Assembly (NCBI GenBank): GCA_963605745.1
Contig: CAVCWT010000002.1
Coordinates: 62,001 to 126,000, forward strand
Source of the DNA: CAG-791 sp963605745
GTDB lineage: Bacteria > Bacillota > Clostridia > Lachnospirales > Lachnospiraceae
DNA length: 64,000 bases
Reading direction: 5' to 3'
Shown: positions 24,779 through 33,010 of the stretch, piece after piece
How positions within the stretch are numbered: position 1 is the stretch's first letter
How the letters are laid out: every line of letters starts with the position of its first letter
Translations under genes and position numbers: made by a program
Notes under the pieces: generated by a model
The model's database searches: none
What the model saw: only the letters and a program-made list of their open reading frames with translations
What the model was told of the DNA's origin: nothing

Positions 24779-26083
24779 CTATTCCTCTTTGGCCCGGCGA
24801 ACGAGCTCATCTGTGACATCCTTCCAGGAGATCCCCTTTTGGGCCATCACAACCATCAGATGATACATCAGATCCGAGACCTCATAGACGGTCTCGACAG
24901 GATCCGGATTTTTGGCGGCGATTACGATCTCCGTGCACTCTTCGCCCAGCTTTTTGAGCATCTTATCAAGGCCCTTATCAAACAGATAATTGGTATAGGA
25001 GCCTTCCTTCGGATGGTCCCTTCGGTCAATAATCGTCTGATAATCCCGTTCTAATACCTTCATCGGATCAATCCCTGTATCTTCCTTTAATACGAGATCC
25101 TGCTGGAAGAAACAGGAATGATTACCAGTATGGCAGGCAGCTCCTACCTGATCCACCCTGGCCAGCAAGGTATCCAGATCACAGTCTGCCGTCAGGGACC
25201 GAACATACTGGAAATGTCCGCTGGTCTCTCCCTTTAGCCACAGCTCCTTCCTGCTCCTTGACCAGTAGGTCATCCGCCCGGTGGAGACCGTCTCGTTATA
25301 GGCCTCCTCATTCATGTAGGCAACCATGAGAACATCCCCCGTCGATGCCTCCTGCACAACCACCGGCAGGAGTCCTTGCGGATCCTTTTTAAAATCCTCC
25401 CAGGCAAATTTAGCCTGATGCACTGCAACATACATGCCATTCTCGCGGCAGAGCTTTTTCAGATCTGCGATCTGGCTGATATTGTCATTGATGGCGTTTC
25501 CCGAGAGTCCGCTGACGCTCTTCAACTCTCCGAATTTCAGCACCTTGTCCAGCGAAATCTCCGGCAATGTCAGAATCGATGGAACCTCTTCAATCTTGAG
25601 TGCTTCCCGGACATCCGTCTCATCAATAAGAATCAGCTCGTCCACATAATTGACAATGGCTTCTTTGTGGCGATTGATGTCCTCTGCTTCGCGGTAGCAG
25701 GCTGCAATCTTGTCCTTGCCAAACCGCTCTGCTGCCTCCTTGAGCATCTCCACATTGCTGTCCTTGGAATAATTCAGAGCTGCCTTGGCGCAGCCGGCAT
25801 AAATCAGTTTCTTGACGTCCTCGAGCCGGTTCACATGTCCTGCTCCGTAGATCGGAATGCGAACTTTCTCGCAGATCTGACGAATGAGTCCGATGGATTC
25901 CTCATGCTGGGCATCATCCTTGGACTGATCGAATAAAATGATGGCATCCACGCCGCCCTCTGCATATCTTTCAGCAAGAGCCACCGGATCCTCACTGACA
26001 ACGGTAGGATCGGTGAGACTCCTCGTTGCCTTTCCTTCCTTCAGATAGATGCAAGCAACAAACTTTTTCACTTCCTGTTCCAT
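24779..26083 (-). CDS. hisI: HisF-like/HisI/HisE trifunctional-type fusion
   Basis: 434 residues. Residues 1 to about 225 look like a HisF/HisA TIM barrel. Residues 227-325 are HisI, phosphoribosyl-AMP cyclohydrolase, with the metal motif ADCDLDT (298-304) and CHTGNHSC (316-323). Residues 335-430 are HisE, phosphoribosyl-ATP pyrophosphatase, with KLGEECTEIVIAAKN. HisI and HisE catalyse steps 2 and 3 of histidine synthesis. The barrel begins FVACIYLKEGKAT, where true HisF or HisA has a catalytic Asp in the place of Tyr13, so it is probably not a working cyclase. AAGGGGAG lies 9 nt before the ATG. Confidence 0.93.
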   Translation of the reverse strand: MEQEVKKFVACIYLKEGKATRSLTDPTVVSEDPVALAERYAEGGVDAIILFDQSKDDAQHEESIGLIRQICEKVRIPIYGAGHVNRLEDVKKLIYAGCAKAALNYSKDSNVEMLKEAAERFGKDKIAACYREAEDINRHKEAIVNYVDELILIDETDVREALKIEEVPSILTLPEISLDKVLKFGELKSVSGLSGNAINDNISQIADLKKLCRENGMYVAVHQAKFAWEDFKKDPQGLLPVVVQEASTGDVLMVAYMNEEAYNETVSTGRMTYWSRSRKELWLKGETSGHFQYVRSLTADCDLDTLLARVDQVGAACHTGNHSCFFQQDLVLKEDTGIDPMKVLERDYQTIIDRRDHPKEGSYTNYLFDKGLDKMLKKLGEECTEIVIAAKNPDPVETVYEVSDLMYHLMVVMAQKGISWKDVTDELVRRAKEE

Positions 26084-26118
26084 CGGACCATACTCCCCTT
26101 CTCAATCGATATCCTTGA

Positions 26119-26715
26119 TTATAGCTTACCTTTCGTGCTGAGTACATCCTCAATCCGAGGATCCGTCTGCGTTGCCATATCCAAAGCCTTGGAAAAGGCC
26201 TTGAACATCGCCTCAATCATGTGATGCGCATTCGTGCCTTCCAGAATTCTAAAATGCAGATTCATCCCAGCCGCATAGCTGACCGAATAGAAAAATTCCC
26301 GAACGAGCTGCGTATCCAGTCCGCCAACCATGGGGACGGATTCGTATTTTTCCCCGCCGGAGAGGACAAAATACGGCCGGTCGCACAGATCAACGGCGCA
26401 AACCACCAGGGCTTCGTCCATCGGCAGGATAAAATATCCGTAGCGGCGTATTCCTTTTTTATCCCCGACGGCCTTTTTGATTGCCTCTCCCAGAACGATA
26501 CCGCAGTCCTCTACGCTGTGATGGCCATCCACCTCCAGATCGCCCTTAATCTTGACGTCCAGGTCAAAAAGACCGTGCCTTGTGAAGGCATCCATCATAT
26601 GGTCCATAAAGCCAATGCCGGTATCAATCTGTGCCTTGCCGCTGCCGTCGAGCTCCAGCTCCAGGGTAATATCTGTTTCTCCTGTTGTACGGGTGATCTG
26701 CGCTTTGCGACTCAT
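26119..26715 (-). CDS. hisB: Imidazoleglycerol-phosphate dehydratase
   Basis: 198 residues, the normal length for stand-alone HisB, which dehydrates IGP to imidazole acetol phosphate. Metal-binding signatures GFMDHMMDAFTRHGLFDLDV, DGHHSVEDCGIVLG and GTNAHHMIEAMFKAFSKAL are present. The frame starts at 26772, but GGAGG lies 5 nt before ATG at 26715, and the extra N-terminal residues are acidic and unlike the family. The fused histidinol-phosphate phosphatase domain found in enterobacteria is absent. hisIE follows 35 nt downstream. Confidence 0.96.
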   Translation of the reverse strand: MSRKAQITRTTGETDITLELELDGSGKAQIDTGIGFMDHMMDAFTRHGLFDLDVKIKGDLEVDGHHSVEDCGIVLGEAIKKAVGDKKGIRRYGYFILPMDEALVVCAVDLCDRPYFVLSGGEKYESVPMVGGLDTQLVREFFYSVSYAAGMNLHFRILEGTNAHHMIEAMFKAFSKALDMATQTDPRIEDVLSTKGKL

Positions 26716-26786
26716 CCTAACCTCCGATCCGCGATCTTCTGAATCGTCATCTGTTCCTGTATCATCATTCATCGCCCATTATTTTC

Positions 26787-28082
26787 CTATTTTCCATCAA
26801 AACGGACTGCGATGGAGTTGGCATGAGCTGTCAGTCCCTCGTTTTTGGCGAAGAGCTCAATATCCTCATGCACCTTTTCCAGTGCAGACCTCGAGTAGGA
26901 TATGATGCTGGTCTTTTTCACGAACTGGTCCACCCCAAGCGGTGAGAAAAATCGAGCCGTACCGTTGGTCGGCAGAATGTGATTGGGGCCTGCATAGTAG
27001 TCTCCGAGAGGCTCCGAGGAATAACTGCCGAGGAAGATTGCACCGGCATTTTTGATCTTGGTCATCACTTCAAAGGCATCCTTTGTCACAATCTCCATGT
27101 GCTCGGAGGCAATGGCATTGGCCGCACCGATGATATCATCCATCGTTTCTCCGACAAAGGCGTAGCCGTAATTATCCAAAGACTGCTGCATGATTTCTGA
27201 GCGCTCTAACTGCTCCAGGAAACGGTCCACCTCTTCGGAAACCTTTTCCGCAAAGGTTCTCGACGTTGTCAGGAGAATGGAGGACGCCAGAGGATCGTGC
27301 TCTGCCTGCGAGAGGAGGTCTGCTGCAATGTATCTGGGATCTGCGGTCTCATCGGCAATGACAAGGATTTCGGAAGGCCCTGCCACCGAATCAATGCCGG
27401 TAATGCCAAAGCAGGCCTTTTTAGCCAGGGCGACATAGATGTTGCCGGGGCCTGTTATTTTGTCTACCTTCGGAATGGACTCCGTGCCATAGGCCATAGC
27501 TGCAATGGCCTGTGCGCCGCCAACCTTGTAGATCTCATCCGCCCCTGCAATATCTGCAGCAACAAGAGACCCTGCCGGGGCTTTCCCTTCGGCATTCGGA
27601 GGCGTGCACATGATGATACGCTCGACCCCTGCCACCTTTGCCGGGATAATATTCATCAGAACGCTGGAAGGATATACCGCTCTTCCACCCGGCACGTAGC
27701 AGCCGGACACCTCGATCGGTGTCACCTTCTGTCCCAGAATGGAGCCGTCCTCCTTTGTGGTGATCCAGCTGTTGGTCAGCTGCTTGGCATGATATTCCCG
27801 GATGTTGGCTGCCGCCCGTTTCATCACAGCAACAAACTCCGGATCAAGCTCCTTATAGGCGTCCTCAATCTCCTTACGGGAAACGCGCACCGTTTCCTTC
27901 GTGAGTTTGCAGTGATCGAACTGCTCCTCATAATCAAAAACCGCGGCATCACCCTCTGCCTGCACTCTTGCAATAATGGCATCGACGGCAGCCTGCTGGG
28001 CCTTGTAGCTGGCAGGATTTCTGCCCTTTAAGAGCTCGAGGAGCTCGGTCTGTGACTGTTTGGTAAGTGTTGCAATTCTCAT
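26787..28082 (-). CDS. hisD: Histidinol dehydrogenase
   Basis: 431 residues, oxidises histidinol to histidine in the last two steps of the pathway using NAD and zinc. Signatures: VPGGRAVYPSSVLMNIIPAKVAGV, KITGPGNIYVALAKK, GPSEILVIADETADPRYIAADLLSQAEHDP, and SEHMEIVTKD. GGAAGGAACGGAT precedes the ATG. The gene is separated from hisG by 243 nt, unusual for a compact operon. Most of that gap is the fold-back element at 28138-28312. Confidence 0.97.
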   Translation of the reverse strand: MRIATLTKQSQTELLELLKGRNPASYKAQQAAVDAIIARVQAEGDAAVFDYEEQFDHCKLTKETVRVSRKEIEDAYKELDPEFVAVMKRAAANIREYHAKQLTNSWITTKEDGSILGQKVTPIEVSGCYVPGGRAVYPSSVLMNIIPAKVAGVERIIMCTPPNAEGKAPAGSLVAADIAGADEIYKVGGAQAIAAMAYGTESIPKVDKITGPGNIYVALAKKACFGITGIDSVAGPSEILVIADETADPRYIAADLLSQAEHDPLASSILLTTSRTFAEKVSEEVDRFLEQLERSEIMQQSLDNYGYAFVGETMDDIIGAANAIASEHMEIVTKDAFEVMTKIKNAGAIFLGSYSSEPLGDYYAGPNHILPTNGTARFFSPLGVDQFVKKTSIISYSRSALEKVHEDIELFAKNEGLTAHANSIAVRFDGK

Positions 28083-28137
28083 ATCCGTTCCTTCCTTCTG
28101 CGTTGTTCAGGCATTTCTCAGGCATTACGATGTCGTT

Positions 28138-28312
28138 CACACGCCTGCCACTGGCGGGTCCTGGCGGAGATGTCCGCTGCTGGGACGCCTCGCGGCTCCG
28201 TTCGCAAGACCTAGTGGTACTAAGCTCACAAAATACGTTCGCAAGTACCAAGGCTTGCGAAAGGCCCTGCAGCCGGACATTCTACCGCCACCCTGCCAGT
28301 GGCAGGCGTGTG
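28138..28312 (-). repeat. Large fold-back repeat between hisG and hisD
   Basis: Perfect 18-bp outer arms CACACGCCTGCCACTGGC and GCCAGTGGCAGGCGTGTG at 28138-28155 and 28295-28312. Inside them GGCGGAGATGTCCG pairs imperfectly with CGGACATTCTACCGCC. The centre has further short inverted parts, including GTTCGCAAG and CTTGCGAA. It lies 13 nt after the hisG stop and could tune hisD expression as a folded RNA or terminator. Confidence 0.9.
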
Positions 28313-28325
28313 AGCGGAATTAAAT

Positions 28326-28979
28326 TCAGGCATTTTTCGGTAATGCAGCACGTACAGCTGCGATCAGCTCACGGATTCGTTCCTGCTTCATCTGCATGCT
28401 GACCTGATTGACGATCATTCTCGCTGAGAGGTCGCAGACGGTTTCCAGGACCTCCAGTCCGTTGGCCTTTAAGGTTGATCCTGTTTCCACGATGTCGACG
28501 ATGACATCGGAAAGACCCACCACAGGTCCCAGCTCCACAGAGCCGTTCAGCTTGATGATATCGACGGTCTGATGTTTTTCATGATAAAAGTAATCTCTGG
28601 CAATGGCAGGATATTTGGACGCCACGCGGATCATTTCATGGTGCTGCAGTTTTTCCCTGGCACTCTCCGGTCCTGCCACGCACATGCGGCATTTTCCAAA
28701 GCCAAGGTCCAGCACCTCGTAGGCACGCCTCTGTTCCTCCAGAATAATGTCAGAGCCAACAACACCGATGTCTGCCGCTCCGCGCTCCACATAGGTTGGA
28801 ACATCCGGACCCTTGGACAAAAAGAAATTCAGTCCCTGCTCCTTGTTGCGAAAGATCAGCTTTCTGGTGTCCTCCTTCATTTCCTCGCAGGAAAATCCGG
28901 CACGTTCAAAGAGCTCCATGGTCTTATCTGCCAGCCGCCCTTTTGTTAATGCAATGGTTAATTCTGTACGTTCCGCCAT
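28326..28979 (-). CDS. hisG: ATP phosphoribosyltransferase, short form
   Basis: 217 residues, catalyses the first committed step of histidine synthesis. It is the short catalytic form without the C-terminal regulatory domain, so it needs HisZ for activity and feedback control. Motifs: ALTKGRLADKTMELFERAGF, VGSDIILEEQ, and ELGPVVGLSDVIVDIVETGSTLKANGLEVLE, the phosphoribosyl site. It begins 9 nt after hisZ. Confidence 0.97.
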   Translation of the reverse strand: MAERTELTIALTKGRLADKTMELFERAGFSCEEMKEDTRKLIFRNKEQGLNFFLSKGPDVPTYVERGAADIGVVGSDIILEEQRRAYEVLDLGFGKCRMCVAGPESAREKLQHHEMIRVASKYPAIARDYFYHEKHQTVDIIKLNGSVELGPVVGLSDVIVDIVETGSTLKANGLEVLETVCDLSARMIVNQVSMQMKQERIRELIAAVRAALPKNA

Positions 28980-28988
28980 ATTCTTCTC

Positions 28989-30116
28989 CTACTGCCGCTC
29001 GGGCACCAACGCGATCCGCCTTCCGGCTTTTCTGGCCTTCTGCACTTTGGCGAGCATTTCAGCATAGTTGTCTGCATTATAGGTCACGCGTTCTGCCGAA
29101 GACTGCACCAAAGGGCCGACATTCTGCGACCGCATCGCCTCCATCAGGGTATCAATCTGGAACATAAAGCCAATGGCCGGGGCCTCCTTGCCGAACTGTG
29201 CGAGCAAGGTATCATATCGTCCGCCCGAGGCAACCTGATCACCGACGCCATAGGTATACGCCTTGAACAAAATCCCCGTGTAATACCGATAGCTCGAGAG
29301 CAAGGTCAGATCAAAGCTGATGTATTTTTCATAGCCGTAGAGCCGCAGCAGTCCGTAAACCTCCATCAGGCGGCGAATGGCTGCCGCTGCCGTTTCATTG
29401 GGTGCCGACTCCAGAAGGTCCCCCAGCTCCTCATCATTTCCTGCAAGATTCGTTAGCTGCAGGAACTGATTGGCAATATTCTCCTCTATATTCCGACTCT
29501 CCAGGAGATTTTCTGCGGCAAAATAATTCTTCCCGGAAATGTATTCCCGGAGTGCGCTCTCCGTCTCCTCATCTAGTCCTGCTGCCTCGCAGACACCGCG
29601 GAAATACTCCACATTGCCTACGGTAATCTGGAACTGATCCAGTCCTGCATGCAAGAGTGCCTCGATCAGGAGCGCCAGCATCTCTGCGTCTGCAAAGACA
29701 GAGGCATCATTGATGCACTCCGCCCCCATCTGGGTGGATTCTTTCAGCTTGCCCTGCAGATTGGAGGAGTTGGTAAAGGCGCTTCCCTGATAACAAAACC
29801 GCATCGGCGCTGTCTCGTCCATAAAATATTTGGCCGCGCAGCGCGCCACCGACGGCGTAAAGTCCGGCCGCAGCACCAGCGTATTCCCATCCTTATCAAA
29901 AAACTTGTACAGTTCCCTGGACGGGGTGGTTCCGATCTGCCTCGAAAATACATCAAAAAATTCAAAAGTCGGTGTCTTAATATCCTCATAGCCATAGCGG
30001 TGCATCGTCTCCCCGATGGCTGCCAGCACCGTCTCATACTGCGCATAGTCTGCACCGTAATGATCCCACAATCCTTCCGGTGTATGCAGGAGCTCCTGCT
30101 TGCTCTGATTATTCAT
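28989..30116 (-). CDS. hisZ: ATP phosphoribosyltransferase regulatory subunit
   Basis: 375 residues, a histidyl-tRNA synthetase-like protein that forms a complex with short HisG and senses histidine. Class II-like sequences include GDEDIKTPTFEFFDVFSRQIG-type start (YEDIKTPTFEFFDVFSRQI), LVLRPDFTPSVARCAAKYF, and YYTGILFKAYTYGVGDQVASGGRYDTLL. It lacks the anticodon-binding domain of true HisRS. The frame opens at 30191, but GGGGAGG stands right before the ATG at 30116, the best start. It is the first gene of the his operon. Confidence 0.95.
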   Translation of the reverse strand: MNNQSKQELLHTPEGLWDHYGADYAQYETVLAAIGETMHRYGYEDIKTPTFEFFDVFSRQIGTTPSRELYKFFDKDGNTLVLRPDFTPSVARCAAKYFMDETAPMRFCYQGSAFTNSSNLQGKLKESTQMGAECINDASVFADAEMLALLIEALLHAGLDQFQITVGNVEYFRGVCEAAGLDEETESALREYISGKNYFAAENLLESRNIEENIANQFLQLTNLAGNDEELGDLLESAPNETAAAAIRRLMEVYGLLRLYGYEKYISFDLTLLSSYRYYTGILFKAYTYGVGDQVASGGRYDTLLAQFGKEAPAIGFMFQIDTLMEAMRSQNVGPLVQSSAERVTYNADNYAEMLAKVQKARKAGRRIALVPERQ

Positions 30117-30164
30117 ATTCCTCCCCATCCTTGCGCAGGATACCAAATTGCGTTGGCACTTTAG

Positions 30165-30176
30165 CACTGCGCAGTG
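30165..30176. promoter_or_regulatory. Perfect 12-bp palindrome in the his leader
   Basis: CACTGCGCAGTG, a perfect inverted repeat at about +24 to +35 relative to the predicted his transcription start. Its position suits an operator for a repressor; the regulator is unknown. Chance cannot be excluded. Confidence 0.4.
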
Positions 30177-30205
30177 ATATCTTATTACCATAATAAACCA
30201 TAGAG

Positions 30206-30234
30206 ACTATACCAAACCACCGCTCCGCTGTCAA
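30206..30234 (-). promoter_or_regulatory. Sigma-A promoter of the his operon
   Basis: Perfect TTGACA, 17-nt spacer, TATAGT on the minus strand, about 90 nt before the hisZ start. No T-box or histidine leader peptide was seen in the short leader. Confidence 0.8.
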
Positions 30235-30289
30235 ACTGCCGGATTGAATCTGCTGTCCGCACATCAGCCAGAAGCGGGGCGACGCCAAC

Positions 30290-30820
30290 CTACCGTTCCG
30301 AGATATCCTTGTTGATCATCTCCAGGTACGGCACCATGATCCCGGGGCGCTTTGGCAGAATATAGGTCTGATCCAGTTCATCGAAGCGAAAGCTCTTGCG
30401 TCCGCCTGCCTCCATGCGTTCCCAGAACGGCAGGAAATTCCGAAACGGCAGATAATAATAGAGGTCCATTCCGGTGTAGTAGATCAGAAAAAACGCAACT
30501 CCGTCCTGTTTTTCAAACCTTTGCATGAAATCCACCTGATGGGGATGAATATTCTGGAGGGCGAAGGTCGATGTTTTGGCTTCCTTGGCATCAAAACAGA
30601 CCGGATACCCCTGCACAACCCCGATGTAATCTACCGTACTTTTCTGTTCAAAATAGGCCAGCGTGATGTGCCTGCTCTCTTTGTCCAGCTGAATCGGGGT
30701 AATCGGGGTCGGGATTTTCTGAATCAGACAAAGGCTCTGCTCTTTGTAGCTGTCATTGGTTCTGTTGATTTCTTCTTCGAAAAGAGAGCCGCGAAGGCCT
30801 CTTGAGTTCCAGGTTGCCAT
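30290..30820 (-). CDS. recU: Holliday junction resolvase RecU
   Basis: 176 residues, the Firmicute-type resolvase that cuts four-way DNA junctions. The catalytic core DYIGVVQGYPVCFDAKEAKTSTFALQNIHPHQ supplies the metal-binding Asp and the E-x-K-type residues. The C-terminal FRNFLPFWERMEAGGRKSFRFDEL is also typical. An AGAGG site precedes the ATG. In this lineage RuvC is usually replaced by RecU; ruvAB is in this window at 61586-63354. Confidence 0.93.
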   Translation of the reverse strand: MATWNSRGLRGSLFEEEINRTNDSYKEQSLCLIQKIPTPITPIQLDKESRHITLAYFEQKSTVDYIGVVQGYPVCFDAKEAKTSTFALQNIHPHQVDFMQRFEKQDGVAFFLIYYTGMDLYYYLPFRNFLPFWERMEAGGRKSFRFDELDQTYILPKRPGIMVPYLEMINKDISER

Positions 30821-30880
30821 TACTGCCTCTGCCTTTCCTGTACACTTTTCCTTTCATGATAAGCCATTCCTTTGCATTCC

Positions 30881-30900
30881 CGATACTGCGTTTGCAAAAT
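30881..30900 (-). repeat. Short 3'-end motif after the pseudouridine synthase gene
   Basis: ATTTTGCAAACGCAGTATCG, a variant of the motif seen also at 60893-60949, 62661-62705 and 22905-22926. It lies 25 nt after the stop codon. Confidence 0.5.
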
Positions 30901-30925
30901 AGCCGTTCCAATCATGCCAGACAAA

Positions 30926-32215
30926 TCATTGATCCGCTGATTTAAAGATCAGCCTCCTGTAGATTTCCGGCATTTCACAGGCAATGACCTTCTGGGACAA
31001 ATAAGCGAATTCCCCCTCAAGCACAGGAAATTCTACTCGCTGACACAGAAGGAGCTGATGCCGAACGCCGCATCCGGCCGCTTTTTGATTCATCACAGGA
31101 TCTCCGTATTTGGGATCTCCCAGAATCGGATGTCCAAGCGATGCGAAATGTGCACGCAGCTGATGGGTTTTGCCTGTAATGAGCTGTGCCTCCACCAGAG
31201 CCGCCGCAGCTGCTGTGCTGCCCTTTGCAGATTTCTTGTCTTTACTCGTTTTCCCGCTCGTTTCCTTACTCGTTTCCTTACTTGTTTTCTTACTGGCTTC
31301 CCTGCTCTTTTCGTTTTCCTTTGCGCCGCCTTGTTCAGACCATCCCAAAGGAAAGGTCTCCACCACCCGATATTCCGTTCTGGTATAGACTGTGTCCGGC
31401 TTCTTCTCCTGATACAAACGGACGCTGTTGCTCGCAGAATCCTTGGAAAGGTAGCCTTCAATAACGCCGGCTCCTTTCATCGTCCCGACCACCACCATCC
31501 GGTAGAATTTCCCCAGAAGATGCTCCCTTTGCAGTCTTGTGAGTAAATGGCTGCCCGGCAGTGTTTTAGCAAGGAGCACAATGCCTTCCGTATTCCGGTC
31601 CAGACGATTCTGCACCGAAGGAACGAACATTCTAAGATCCTCTTCCCGAATCTTACCGTTTGCTCCAAGGTATCCCAGAAACCACTCGTTCAGTGTCAGA
31701 TCCTCCGGCCTCGCCTTCTGAGACAGAACTCCTGCCGGCTTGTAAACCGCTGCAATATGATCATCCTCGTAGAGAATTCGAAGCGACGGATTCTGAGAGG
31801 AAAGCCTGTGATAGGCAAGGAGTCCCTCCTCCATCCGTGCAGATTTCAATATAGATTTCTGTGCGGATTTCACTGCCGAACTCTGTGCGGATTTTGCCGC
31901 CGAACTTTGTGCGGATTTCACCGCTGAATTCTGTACAGAGTTTGTTATCGAATTCTGTGCCGTTTTTGAGTCCGAATTCTGTGCAGCCTGCAGTATTCCG
32001 CCCATTTTCTGAATGGTCTCATCGGCCAAAAAGAGCCGGACCGTATCCCCTGCCGCTGCCATTTCGTTTCCTGCCGCCTTGCGGCCGTTCAGCGTAATAT
32101 TCTTTTTGCGCAGCATCTTGTACAAAAAAGACATCGGTGCCTCCGGGAGGCACCGGTGCAGATATTTATCCAGGCGCTGCCCAGCCTGCTGTGCTGTAAT
32201 CTGATATTCCTGCAT
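30926..32215 (-). CDS. RluA-family pseudouridine synthase with two low-complexity inserts
   Basis: About 429 residues. An S4 RNA-binding domain (GQRLDKYLHRCLPEAPMSFLYKMLRKKNITLNG) is followed by the RluA catalytic domain. The active Asp is in VQNRLDRNTEGIVLLAK and a further motif is in AQLITGKTHQLRAHFASLGHPILGDPKYG. It should convert uridines in rRNA to pseudouridine (RluB/C/D group). A Ser/Ala/Lys/Gln-rich repeat fills about residues 80-126. A Lys/Ser/Thr/Glu-rich stretch fills about 295-337. The frame starts at TTG 32230, but AGG lies 9 nt before the ATG at 32215, which is preferred. Its predecessor gene ends inside this interval. Confidence 0.92.
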   Translation of the reverse strand: MQEYQITAQQAGQRLDKYLHRCLPEAPMSFLYKMLRKKNITLNGRKAAGNEMAAAGDTVRLFLADETIQKMGGILQAAQNSDSKTAQNSITNSVQNSAVKSAQSSAAKSAQSSAVKSAQKSILKSARMEEGLLAYHRLSSQNPSLRILYEDDHIAAVYKPAGVLSQKARPEDLTLNEWFLGYLGANGKIREEDLRMFVPSVQNRLDRNTEGIVLLAKTLPGSHLLTRLQREHLLGKFYRMVVVGTMKGAGVIEGYLSKDSASNSVRLYQEKKPDTVYTRTEYRVVETFPLGWSEQGGAKENEKSREASKKTSKETSKETSGKTSKDKKSAKGSTAAAAALVEAQLITGKTHQLRAHFASLGHPILGDPKYGDPVMNQKAAGCGVRHQLLLCQRVEFPVLEGEFAYLSQKVIACEMPEIYRRLIFKSADQ

Positions 32216-32226
32216 CTGTTCCCGCC

Positions 32227-32805
32227 TCAAAGTGAAATCTGTCGCAGCAGCTGCATCACCGCTTCGTGATCGCTGCCCTGTTCCCCTTCGAGTTCACAGA
32301 GCTGATCGAGTCTTGTCAGATAGGAGGGAAGAGTATGAAAGATCTTGATCTGATATCCATGGATTCCATTTCCTGTCAGCATCCTTCGAATGTGCTGCTC
32401 CCCAGCCTGGCAGTCGCACTTTGGATCCAGCGTCAGCGCCGCAATGCTCTTAGCACCGATTGCAAGGTGGAGCAGGTTGTAGTTTTCCTTCTCCGTGGTG
32501 CAGTACAGGTTATAGGCATTGTCCAGGTTCCCCACGTGCTGCTCGATCGATACGTGAACCTCCTCCGGGCATTCTCCCGCCCGCATCAGCATAATCAGGT
32601 TTACCGTAATTTTGGCTGCCGGGAGGAGCAGAACCACCGCCAGAATGGTAAAAAGATTCTGATTGGTTCCAAGGTAATGCCTTGCGGCAAAATAAACGGC
32701 CAATGCAACCAGATAGAGTGCCGCGGCAGCCGCTGCCACCCGGATTGTCTGCTGTCTGTGATATCCATAGGATCCTTTTCTCATTTTCTCTGTTGTTCTC
32801 TTCAT
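32227..32805 (-). CDS. Predicted membrane protein, unknown function
   Basis: I do not recognise this 192-residue protein. Two hydrophobic segments near the N-terminus (VAAAAAALYLVALAVYFAA and FTILAVVLLLPAAKITVNLIMLM) are followed by a soluble part of about 110 residues. This part includes NAYNLYCTTEKENYNLLHLAIG and a Cys-containing stretch DPKCDCQAGEQH. The frame opens at 32817, but its own first codons (ATGAGG) supply the ribosome site for the ATG at 32805. The gene runs into the pseudouridine synthase gene: its stop (32227) is 12 bases before the ATG of the next. The two are probably one operon. Confidence 0.75.
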   Translation of the reverse strand: MKRTTEKMRKGSYGYHRQQTIRVAAAAAALYLVALAVYFAARHYLGTNQNLFTILAVVLLLPAAKITVNLIMLMRAGECPEEVHVSIEQHVGNLDNAYNLYCTTEKENYNLLHLAIGAKSIAALTLDPKCDCQAGEQHIRRMLTGNGIHGYQIKIFHTLPSYLTRLDQLCELEGEQGSDHEAVMQLLRQISL

Positions 32806-32837
32806 CTGTATCCTCATACTGCGGAGTTTTTCACTGC

Positions 32838-32940
32838 CTGCAAATGTCTTTTACAGCCTCCGAAGGGTCTCTTATCGTCTGCAAATGTCTTTTGCAGCCT
32901 CTGAACGTTCTCCCATCGCCTGCAAATGTCTTCTGACAAC
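32838..32940 (-). repeat. Tandem repeat, 41-nt period, about 2.4 copies
   Basis: The block beginning CTGCAAATGTCTT on the plus strand recurs at 32838, 32879 and 32920, exactly 41 nt apart. Two full units are very similar; the third is partial. It lies in the 205-nt gap upstream of the membrane protein gene, between it and a terminator, so it could be a regulatory array or a leftover duplication. Confidence 0.85.
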
Positions 32941-32944
32941 AAGA

Positions 32945-32985
32945 GGGCGTCCGTCCATCCCCCTTACCTGAATGAACGGACGCCC
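32945..32985 (-). terminator. Hairpin after the coiled-coil protein gene
   Basis: GGGCGTCCGT and ACGGACGCCC form a perfect 10-bp stem around 21 nt. On the minus strand the following bases are CTCTTGTTGTC, a weak T-tract. The position just after the stop (33011) suits a terminator. Confidence 0.6.
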
Positions 32986-33010
32986 TTCGCGTCTTCGTTA
33001 CAATGAATGC

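Noticed and set aside
32838..32940. CRISPR array
   Set aside because: The units are adjacent tandem copies with no distinct spacers, and no cas gene is near.
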